Shown here: piece after piece, positions 1 through 6,018 of the stretch | How positions within the stretch are numbered: position 1 is the first letter of the stretch | Layout: each line of letters opens with the position of its first letter | The notes under the pieces: model-generated | Databases searched by the model: none | Told to the model about the DNA's origin: nothing | What the model saw: the letters and a program-made list of their open reading frames with translations, nothing else | Origin: Bacillota bacterium | Lineage (GTDB): Bacteria > Bacillota > Clostridia > Christensenellales > Aristaeellaceae | NCBI GenBank assembly: GCA_023392395.1 | Contig: JAEVZE010000380.1 | Location: 1-10,402 of the forward strand | Direction of reading: 5' to 3' | Length of the DNA: 10,402 nt | Program-made: the position numbers and the translations under genes

Positions 1-1645
1 GCTCGGGGCCGCGCTTCAGGACATGGGCGCCATCTGCCGAAGGTACGCGGCGCTGCTCAAACAAATGGTCCAAACGGCGGCCGCTTCCAGAGCCGCGCAG
101 CTTCGGCGGATGGCGGAGAACCTGGAATGGATTTCGGCGCGTCCGCCCAGGACGATGTGGCAGGCGATGCAGCTTTCATACCTGTACTACGTTCTGGCGG
201 GTTCGTTCAACTACGGGCGGCCCGACGAGTACCTGGGCGGATATCTCGAAGCCGACCTCGCGTCGGGGGAACTGACCGGCGACACGGCCTACGCGCTGGT
301 CCGAAACCTCTGGGAAATGGTGATCGAGCGCGGGCCGGCGTGGGACGGGCGCATCGCGCTGGGCGGGCGTGGTCGCAAAAACGAACACGCCGCCGATCAA
401 TTCGCGCTAATGGGGCTCAAGGCGTCCCACGAACTCCGGGACATCCTGCCGCAGCTCACGTTCCGGTTCTATGACGGGATGGACCCGCGCCTGTATGAAA
501 AGGCCATCGAGATGCTGGGCGACGGCGTGACCTACCCGATCCTCTACAACGACGACGTGAACATTCCGGCCGTCATGCACGCGTTTCAAGTGGATGCCAG
601 GATGGCGGAGCGCTACCTGCCGTTTGGCTGCGGCGAATACATCCTGTATGGGCAGAGCTTCGGCACCCCCAGTGGCGCCATCAATCTGCTGCAATGCCTG
701 AACGGGCTGATCGCGTCGGGCGCGCTTTCGCGGCATGCCGATTTCGAGGGCTTCTATCAGGCGTATGTTTCCGAATTGGGGCGCTATATCCGGCTGCTTG
801 CGGAGCAGGAAAAGCTGGAGTATGACGTATGCGTGGAGGAAGCGCCGTTTCTGTACTTCACGATGCTGTACGACGACTGCATCGAGCGCGCGCTGCCCAT
901 GTTTGCGGGCGGCGTCCGGCACCTCGGCGGCACGCTGGAGACCTACGGCAATACCAACAGCGCGGACAGCCTGACCGCCATCCGCCGGTGCGTGTATCAG
1001 GAAAAACGGGTGAGCGCGGAGGCGCTGAGGCAGGCGCTCGAAACGGATTTTCAGGGACAGGAAGGCCTCAGGAAACTGCTCCTGGACGCGCCCAAGTTCG
1101 GAAACGACGACCCGGAGGCGGACGAAACCGCAAAGCGTCTGCACGACGACGTGTGCGGCATGATCCTAAGGAGCGCCGGGTCTGCGGGCCTTGACTCCTA
1201 CCTGAACGTGACCATCAACAACTCAATGAACACCACCTTCGGCCTGACCACCGGCGCGTCCGCCGACGGGCGGCTCGCGCACACGTTTATGGCCAACGCC
1301 AACAACCCCACCGGCGGCATGGACCGTAGCGGCATCACGGCGATGCTCAATTCGCTGGTGAAGCTCAAATGCGATGAGCACGCGGGTTCGGTGCAGAACA
1401 TGCGCTTTTCCCACGAGATGTTCGGCGAGCTTCTCCCAAAGACGAAGGGGCTGCTCCGCGTATACTTCGCAAGCGGCGGATCCCAGGCGATGGTGACGGT
1501 CCTGGGGCGCGGCGACCTCGAAAACGCGTTAAGGCGCCCGGAGGACTACCCGAACCTTCTGGTGCGGGTCGGCGGTTTCAGCGCGCGCTTCATCGACCTG
1601 GACCGGGATGTGCAGCTGGAACTGATCAGCCGCACGCTGTACTGA
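1..1645 (+). CDS. Glycyl radical enzyme (pyruvate formate-lyase family), 5'-partial
   Basis: This is the C-terminal part of a glycyl radical enzyme. The frame is open from base 2 with no stop, so the gene begins upstream; about 547 codons are visible, and family members are usually about 760-850 residues. Numbered from the ATG at base 23, the thiyl-radical Cys is C203 in FGCGEY (bases 629-631), with a Glu two residues later. The radical-bearing Gly is G518 in RVGGFSARF (bases 1574-1576), 23 residues from the C-terminus. The Cys-Gly spacing is 315 residues, as in E. coli pyruvate formate-lyase (C419-G734). A single Cys followed by x-Glu resembles dehydratase/lyase-type members (GCVEP) and not the CC pair of true pyruvate formate-lyase, but GCGEY followed by YGQSFGTPSG is a different subgroup whose substrate I cannot name. 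The protein should be cytoplasmic and oxygen-sensitive. The activase gene follows 2 bases after the stop, so the two are surely co-transcribed. The promoter is not visible. Confidence 0.95.
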   Translation, partial: LGAALQDMGAICRRYAALLKQMVQTAAASRAAQLRRMAENLEWISARPPRTMWQAMQLSYLYYVLAGSFNYGRPDEYLGGYLEADLASGELTGDTAYALVRNLWEMVIERGPAWDGRIALGGRGRKNEHAADQFALMGLKASHELRDILPQLTFRFYDGMDPRLYEKAIEMLGDGVTYPILYNDDVNIPAVMHAFQVDARMAERYLPFGCGEYILYGQSFGTPSGAINLLQCLNGLIASGALSRHADFEGFYQAYVSELGRYIRLLAEQEKLEYDVCVEEAPFLYFTMLYDDCIERALPMFAGGVRHLGGTLETYGNTNSADSLTAIRRCVYQEKRVSAEALRQALETDFQGQEGLRKLLLDAPKFGNDDPEADETAKRLHDDVCGMILRSAGSAGLDSYLNVTINNSMNTTFGLTTGASADGRLAHTFMANANNPTGGMDRSGITAMLNSLVKLKCDEHAGSVQNMRFSHEMFGELLPKTKGLLRVYFASGGSQAMVTVLGRGDLENALRRPEDYPNLLVRVGGFSARFIDLDRDVQLELISRTLY

Positions 1646-1647
1646 CG

Positions 1648-2550
1648 ATGGACGGCGTCGTCTTCGACATCCAGCGATGCTCCATGCACGACGGCCCAGG
1701 CGTTCGCACAACCGTGTTTTTCAAGGGCTGTCCGCTCAGGTGCCTGTGGTGCCACAACCCAGAATCACAGTACTTCGCGCCGGAACTTGCGCTGTTTCAG
1801 GACAAATGTGCGCTGTGCCGCGCGTGCGAACGCGCGTGTCCCTCCGGCGCGCACCGGTTTGACGGCGGTGTCCACGCGCTGAACCGCGCCGCCTGCGTGC
1901 TGTGCGGCCGCTGCGTCGAGGCCTGCCCTTCGGGCGCGCTCAAGTGGTACGGGGAACGCATGCGCGCCGAACAGGTCGTGGAGATCGCGCTCAAGGACGC
2001 GGCGTACTACGCCGCCACCGGCGGCGGGCTGACCGTTTCGGGCGGCGAACCCTTCGCCCAGCCTGCTTTTCTTCTGGAGGTTCTCGAGCTGGCGAAGAAA
2101 CAATCGCTCAACATCTGCGTGGAAATCAGCGGATACGCGCGCTGGGAGGATATACGGCGCGCGCTGCCGCTGACCGACCTGTTCCTGTACGACATCAAGG
2201 CGACGCAGGCGGAACACAGGGCGCTGACGGGCGTGGACAATGGCCGCATCCTGAAGAATCTGGACCAACTGATGGCGCTGGGCGCGCCAGTTCTCCTGCG
2301 CTGTCCGGTCGTACCCGGCCTCAACGATACGGACGGGCACTTTCTGTTCCTCGCGGCGCTTGAGGAGGCCTATCCGTCGCTTCTGGGCATCGAAATCCTG
2401 CCCTATCACGACATGGGCCGCGGCAAGGCCCGGGCAATCGGAAGGGAATACAAGGTCCCGGCGCGAACTGCGGGCGACGAACAGAAAAAGGACTGGAAAA
2501 CGCGGATGCGCTCGGCCGGGCTGAGCGCATCCGCGATCGACTCGTTTTGA
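1648..2550 (+). CDS. Glycyl radical enzyme activase (radical SAM, with two 4Fe-4S ferredoxin motifs)
   Basis: This 300-residue radical SAM protein should cleave S-adenosylmethionine to put the glycyl radical on the enzyme encoded just upstream. The site-differentiated cluster motif is C28xxxC32xxC35 (GCPLRCLWC), preceded by the HDGPGVRTTVF segment typical of PflA-family activases. Two inserted ferredoxin motifs follow, C54/C57/C60/C64-P and C83/C86/C89/C93-P, as in activases of glycerol dehydratase, hydroxyphenylacetate decarboxylase and choline lyase but not in E. coli PflA. The SAM-binding SGGEP motif is at 131-135. The ATG lies 2 bases after the GRE stop, and I see no good Shine-Dalgarno sequence, which suggests translational coupling. 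The last 16 codons overlap a strong inverted repeat that probably ends the opposing operon. The stop is only 2 bases from the stop of the convergent response regulator. The family assignment is firm; specificity follows the unknown GRE. Confidence 0.96.
   Translation: MDGVVFDIQRCSMHDGPGVRTTVFFKGCPLRCLWCHNPESQYFAPELALFQDKCALCRACERACPSGAHRFDGGVHALNRAACVLCGRCVEACPSGALKWYGERMRAEQVVEIALKDAAYYAATGGGLTVSGGEPFAQPAFLLEVLELAKKQSLNICVEISGYARWEDIRRALPLTDLFLYDIKATQAEHRALTGVDNGRILKNLDQLMALGAPVLLRCPVVPGLNDTDGHFLFLAALEEAYPSLLGIEILPYHDMGRGKARAIGREYKVPARTAGDEQKKDWKTRMRSAGLSASAIDSF
2501..2535 (-). terminator. Intrinsic terminator of the kinase/regulator operon, embedded in the activase gene
   Basis: A perfect 13-base inverted repeat (CGCGGATGCGCTC at 2501-2513, GAGCGCATCCGCG at 2523-2535) encloses a 9-base loop. 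Read on the minus strand, the hairpin starts 17 bases after the response-regulator stop codon. It is followed at once by TTTT (2500-2497), with a second T tract, CTTTTTC, a few bases on. That is the layout of a rho-independent terminator for the minus-strand operon. On the plus strand the nearest T run (2544-2547) comes only 8 bases after the stem, so termination of the GRE/activase transcript here is less convincing. The hairpin lies within codons 285-296 of the activase. Confidence 0.75.
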
Positions 2551-2552
2551 TA

Positions 2553-4061
2553 TTACTTCTTTCGGTTCATTACGCTTTCCCGGTAGCTGCGCGCGCTCAT
2601 GCCCGCCAGCTTAAGAAAATATTCGCTGAAGATCTTGTAGGACCGGTAGCCGACGCGCTCGGCGATCTCGTAGTGGTGCAGGCCGGACTGCTCCAGGAGC
2701 TTCTTCGCCTTGTTGATTCGGATCAGGTGCAGCCAGTCGTTGAAGCCGCGCCCGGTCGCGTTTTTGAGCAGGCGCGTGAGGTAGCTTGGAGAGATGTACA
2801 ATACCTGCGCCACGTCCGAAAGCGACAGGTCGCTGTCAAAGTGCTCCGACATGTAGGTCAACGCGTTTCTGATCTGCGGCCCGTACTGCGAATAGACGCC
2901 GTTCATGCTCTCCAGAATGGCCGCCTTGACCCGGTCCACGGTGTACGGCGACGCAAACAGCGCTTCCAGCACGCCGTAAAGGCCGCTGTCCTCGCTGAAC
3001 ACCTGGATGGAACGGGCGACGCCCAGCAGGATCTCCTGAAATTGCGCGCGCGCGGGCTTCACGCGCTCCAGCAACCGAAACAGCGAATCCACGCCCTCCG
3101 AGAACGCAGTCGCGTTGCCCGACCGCACGCCCTGCACAATCGCCCGCTCCAGCGGCAGAAGCTCCGATTCCGGCACGGATGCGAACGCTTCCGACGCCCG
3201 CGCCTGAAGACAGCGCGCGGCGGGAAACCAGATGGAGCGCGCCTGCATCGCCTCCAGCGCCTCCCGGAGCGCGCCCAGTTCCGGGAGCGATTCGCACGCG
3301 CCGGCTGAAAGCTTGGCCATCGGATCGACGAGGCCGTTCAGCCGCCCGGCCAGCGCGTCCAGCCTTTGCGCTTCCGGCACACGCTCCACATTCAGGATGG
3401 CCGCGATCGCGCCGCTCGATCGCGTGTGCAGCGCGGGGCGAAACTCTTCGAGCTGGTTGGAGAGCAGTTGCAGCATTTCCCAGTCCCGCCCGGCCCCGGG
3501 GACGGCCATGATCAGCCCGTATTTGGGGCCGGAGAGGTCTACACCCAGCGTGCGCGCGCGCTCCAGCGCCCGGGCGCCATCCAGCCTGCCCGCGAGCAGA
3601 TCCTCGAAGAACAGCGCCTTGAGCGTGTCCATGCTCTCGCTGATCAGGTGCTCGATGCGGCTGTTCTGCTGATGCTTCTCCTTTTCGACCAGAATCTCGT
3701 CGCGCAGCTTGATGACGGAGGCGAGGATTTCCGAAGAGCCGGCGGGCTTGAGCAGGTAGTCGCGCACCCCGTACTTGATCGCCTCCATCATGTACTGCAT
3801 GTCGCTGTAGCCGCTGAGCATGATCATGCGCACGTCCGGCAGAATTTCGGGCAGCCGCTTTGCGAGGCTCAGGCCGTCACCCTCGCTCATGCGCACGTCG
3901 GTGATGACGATGTCGGGCCACAGCGCCCGCGCCTTCTGAAGCGCCTCCGCGCCGCTTCGCGCCTCGCCGACGACCTCGATGCCGTAATCCGCCCAGCAGA
4001 CCGCCTGCCGGAGGCCCTGGCGAATGACCGCCTCGTCGTCCACAAGCAAAAGCCGGATCAT
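2553..4061 (-). CDS. Response regulator, YesN type (receiver domain + AraC-family HTH)
   Basis: A 502-residue cytoplasmic transcription factor. Residues 1-120 form a receiver domain: acidic pocket D8/D9, phospho-acceptor D55 (IVITDVRMSEGDG), S83 as switch residue and K105 in LLKPA. A middle region of about 270 residues has no motif I recognise; it is typical of YesN-like regulators. The last 106 residues are an AraC-type double helix-turn-helix, with HTH1 around 412-437 (LSLSDVAQVLYISPSYLTRL) and HTH2 around 464-490 (YEIAERVGYRSYKIFSEYF). The usual SPxxYR at the end of the domain reads SARSYR here. The ATG overlaps the kinase stop as ATGA (4058-4061), with a purine-rich GGGGAGAGG ribosome site before it, so both are made from one message. 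It most likely activates the divergent sugar-uptake genes at 6019 onward, and perhaps its own operon. That target is inferred from position. Confidence 0.95.
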   Translation of the reverse strand: MIRLLLVDDEAVIRQGLRQAVCWADYGIEVVGEARSGAEALQKARALWPDIVITDVRMSEGDGLSLAKRLPEILPDVRMIMLSGYSDMQYMMEAIKYGVRDYLLKPAGSSEILASVIKLRDEILVEKEKHQQNSRIEHLISESMDTLKALFFEDLLAGRLDGARALERARTLGVDLSGPKYGLIMAVPGAGRDWEMLQLLSNQLEEFRPALHTRSSGAIAAILNVERVPEAQRLDALAGRLNGLVDPMAKLSAGACESLPELGALREALEAMQARSIWFPAARCLQARASEAFASVPESELLPLERAIVQGVRSGNATAFSEGVDSLFRLLERVKPARAQFQEILLGVARSIQVFSEDSGLYGVLEALFASPYTVDRVKAAILESMNGVYSQYGPQIRNALTYMSEHFDSDLSLSDVAQVLYISPSYLTRLLKNATGRGFNDWLHLIRINKAKKLLEQSGLHHYEIAERVGYRSYKIFSEYFLKLAGMSARSYRESVMNRKK

Positions 4062-5764
4062 GCGTCCTCTCCCCCCTTCGCGCCGGACACGGGCTGGTGG
4101 ATCGTCACCAGCACGCCGCCCGGAACGTTCTCAAAAACCGGCGCGTAGTCGCTCCCGAACCGCAGCTTCAGCCGCGCGTTCACATTGCGGATGGCCAGCC
4201 CGCGCTTTTGGGGCTGCTCCTCGCACAATAGCTTTTTCATCTCTTCAACGTCCACGCCGCTCCCTTCGTTGAACACCTTGTACACGAGGTCGTCGTCCTC
4301 GCGGTAGATGTTGATCACCACGCGGCCGCCACCCGCCGGCTCCACGCCGTGGATGATGGCGTTCTCGACGATCGGCTGCAACAGCAGCTTGAGCACCATC
4401 AGTTCGTCCAGTCCCTCCTGCACGTAGAACTCAAACCGGATCTGATCCTGATAGCGCACCTGCTGAATGGTGAGGTAGCACTCGATGTACTCCCGCTCCA
4501 GCTTGAGCGGCACCAGCCCGTCCGAGGCCGGCGCGAGCGCGATGCGGAAGAGGTTGGAGAGCGATTTGACCATTTCGGACACCTTCCAGGTGTGGCTGAT
4601 CTCGCTCATCCAGTAGATCGTGTCCAGCGTGTTGTACAGGAAGTGCGGGTTGATCTCGGACTGCAGCGCGTGAAGCTCGGCGTCGCGCAGCTTTATTTCG
4701 GACAGGTACACCTGTTCATGCATCATCTTGAGGCGCCTGCACATCAGGTTGAACTGGCTGACCAGCAGCGTGATTTCGTTGTTTCCGGGAATGACAAACC
4801 CGGAGTCAAAATCCCGCTGCTCGATGCCTACCATCACTTCGCCCAGTTTTTTCAGCGGATCAAACACGCGCCGCGTATAGTACGCGATCAGGATGGACGC
4901 AAACAGCGCCGACATCATAAGCGCGGCCGCGATGCTCCACACAAGGAGCGAATCCATCTGGAACAGTTCCGCGCGGTCCAGAAGCGACACCACCACAACC
5001 TTGCCTTCGAACACCGGGCGCGTGGAGTAACTGTAGGTGCGCCCGGCCAGGCTGATGCTCGCGCTGTCCCGCTTCCCTTTGGACAGCGATTCGTAGGAAA
5101 ATGCCTCGTCCTCAAGAAGTCCCTCCGGAATCTCGCCGCGGCTGAGCAGGACGCCCGCATCGGTCATCAAAAGGCAGCTGCTCCTGGGCAGCGAATCCGG
5201 CGAGGCCATGATGTCCGTGAGCGCGGACTGGTTTACCTCGATTTTGATGTAGCCCAGCGCGCGGCTGAGCCGGTTGGTGTCGCGCATCAGCCGGATCAGC
5301 GACACGTCGCCCGGGCGGATCGACCAGAAGCTGGTGCCCATCAGCTGGTCGGCGCGCTCGCGGTCGGACTGGGTGATGCTCTTGTTGTTGAATATGCCGG
5401 AGTACAGCAGTTCGCGCGAGTCGGAGATGACGGACACGGTCTTATAATACTTGGAACTGAAGGGCAGAAGCTGCAGGGAACTGTTGACCTGCGCGTACAG
5501 CGCGCTTTCCGACGGCTCCGCGAGATAGTTCCGCACGGCAGGGTTGGCCAGCATGAACAGCGAAAGTTCGTTCAGCCCGCTGAACGCGGAATCCAGCGTG
5601 CTTGAGATGCTCTGAATGTTATGATAGGCGTAGCGCTGGTTTTCCTCGATGGAACGATTGGTAAAAAACGCCAGGATCATCAGGTACAGAATGATCATGG
5701 GGATCATGACCACGGCGATCGCAAACCAGATGAGCTTTTTGCGCAGATCGTTGGACCGTTTCAT
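4058..5764 (-). CDS. Membrane sensor histidine kinase, YesM type
   Basis: A 568-residue membrane kinase partnered with the response regulator that follows it. The order is TM1 at about 11-34, an extracellular sensor region at about 36-270, TM2 at about 273-296, a HAMP linker at about 297-350, the His_kinase segment with H374 in LQSEINPHFLYNTLDTIYWM, and a HATPase_c domain with N468 (QPIVENAIIHG) and a glycine-rich lid RGLAIRNVNARL (521-532). The G1 box usually written DNGxG reads N499-E-G-S-G here, so the Asp that normally contacts adenine is replaced by Asn. The start is supported by GAGGTGATC (5774-5766), a nine-base match to the 16S rRNA 3' end just upstream of the ATG. A consensus-like promoter lies about 70 bases upstream. 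The ligand cannot be read from the sequence. By analogy with YesM-linked sugar loci, it may sense extracellular glycans or a liganded binding protein. Confidence 0.95.
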   Translation of the reverse strand: MKRSNDLRKKLIWFAIAVVMIPMIILYLMILAFFTNRSIEENQRYAYHNIQSISSTLDSAFSGLNELSLFMLANPAVRNYLAEPSESALYAQVNSSLQLLPFSSKYYKTVSVISDSRELLYSGIFNNKSITQSDRERADQLMGTSFWSIRPGDVSLIRLMRDTNRLSRALGYIKIEVNQSALTDIMASPDSLPRSSCLLMTDAGVLLSRGEIPEGLLEDEAFSYESLSKGKRDSASISLAGRTYSYSTRPVFEGKVVVVSLLDRAELFQMDSLLVWSIAAALMMSALFASILIAYYTRRVFDPLKKLGEVMVGIEQRDFDSGFVIPGNNEITLLVSQFNLMCRRLKMMHEQVYLSEIKLRDAELHALQSEINPHFLYNTLDTIYWMSEISHTWKVSEMVKSLSNLFRIALAPASDGLVPLKLEREYIECYLTIQQVRYQDQIRFEFYVQEGLDELMVLKLLLQPIVENAIIHGVEPAGGGRVVINIYREDDDLVYKVFNEGSGVDVEEMKKLLCEEQPQKRGLAIRNVNARLKLRFGSDYAPVFENVPGGVLVTIHQPVSGAKGGEDA

Positions 5765-5765
5765 G

Positions 5766-5774
5766 GATCACCTC
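5766..5774 (-). promoter_or_regulatory. Extended Shine-Dalgarno of the sensor kinase
   Basis: On the minus strand, GAGGTGATC sits one base before the kinase ATG (the last G of GAGG is 6 bases from it). It is a nine-base complement of the conserved 16S rRNA 3' tail. This fixes the kinase start at 5764. Confidence 0.75.
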
Positions 5775-5809
5775 AGAAACATCGCATTTGTACGCCCGGA
5801 TACGGATGC

Positions 5810-5838
5810 ATCGTACAATATCGCGGGATATTTGTCAA
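5810..5838 (-). promoter_or_regulatory. Sigma-A-type promoter of the kinase/regulator operon
   Basis: On the minus strand, a perfect -35 hexamer TTGACA (5838-5833), a 17-base spacer and TACGAT (5815-5810, 4 of 6 matches to TATAAT) lie upstream of the kinase. Transcription would start near 5803, giving a leader of about 40 bases that ends in a strong ribosome binding site. The spacer contains an inverted repeat, AATATC-GCGG-GATATT (5817-5832), a possible site for control. The call rests on sequence match and position only. Confidence 0.65.
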
Positions 5839-5850
5839 CAATTCGGGATA
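5824..5850. promoter_or_regulatory. CGGGATA direct repeats, candidate regulator site
   Basis: CGGGATA occurs at 5824-5830 and 5844-5850, exactly 20 bases apart, i.e. about two helical turns. Allowing one inserted base, the similarity continues (TTTGT versus TATGT). AraC-type regulators commonly bind direct repeats with about this spacing. The first copy falls in the kinase promoter spacer and the second just upstream of its -35. Assignment to the local YesN-type regulator is inference. Confidence 0.35.
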
Positions 5851-5941
5851 ATATGTTGCAGTTTTATGCTTCAATGAATCGGGCGCGCCTGCCAAACAAA
5901 CCCGTTTGGACATCAGTTCCCCCATTTTCGGAAACAATCGC

Positions 5942-5959
5942 TCTTTCAAATTTGAAAGA
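5942..5959. promoter_or_regulatory. Perfect 18-bp palindrome, candidate operator of the sugar-uptake operon
   Basis: TCTTTCAAATTTGAAAGA is perfectly symmetrical over 18 bases and lies 60 bases upstream of the binding-protein ATG. It overlaps where the -35 region would sit if TAGAAT at 5967-5972 is the -10. Symmetry points to a dimeric DNA-binding protein. AraC-type regulators more often use direct repeats, so a second regulator is possible. It is too short-looped and lacks a T tail to be a good terminator. Confidence 0.5.
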
Positions 5960-5972
5960 TTTCGTTTAGAAT
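5944..5972 (+). promoter_or_regulatory. Probable activator-dependent promoter of the binding-protein operon
   Basis: TAGAAT (5967-5972, 5 of 6 matches to TATAAT) is preceded at 17 bases by TTTCAA (5944-5949), a poor -35. A good -10 with a poor -35 is common at promoters that need an activator, which would fit control by the divergent two-component pair. TTTAAT at 5972-5977 is an alternative -10. The leader would be about 40 bases. This is tentative. Confidence 0.45.
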
Positions 5973-6004
5973 TTAATCGTTGCTCACCGGGAACAAATCA
6001 ATCT

Positions 6005-6010
6005 GGGAGG
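6005..6010 (+). promoter_or_regulatory. Shine-Dalgarno that sets the binding-protein start
   Basis: GGGAGG lies 8 bases before the ATG at 6019. The same frame is open from a TTG at 5980, but that start has no ribosome site and would put 13 residues in front of a normal signal peptide. The ATG at 6019 is therefore preferred. Confidence 0.8.
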
Positions 6011-6018
6011 TAAGGTTC

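Noticed and set aside
2501..2547. Same hairpin as a terminator for the GRE/activase transcript on the plus strand
   Set aside because: The T run begins 8 bases after the stem and is short, so the plus-strand reading is much weaker than the minus-strand one. It was not annotated as bidirectional.
2547..4148. Plus-strand open frames (2547-3308 and 3366-4148) opposite the response regulator
   Set aside because: Their composition is that of shadow frames, while the minus-strand product has intact receiver and AraC domains.
4349..5605. 418-codon plus-strand frame opposite the sensor kinase
   Set aside because: No domain is recognisable, and the kinase on the other strand carries every expected motif.
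5649..5969. 106-codon plus-strand frame running from the kinase antisense into the divergent control region
   Set aside because: It starts inside the antisense of the kinase membrane segment, has no ribosome site, and ends among the promoter elements. Nothing supports a small protein here.
5980..6018. TTG start 39 bases upstream of the binding-protein ATG
   Set aside because: It has no Shine-Dalgarno sequence and would add a 13-residue polar extension before a normal signal peptide. The ATG at 6019 has GGGAGG at correct spacing.
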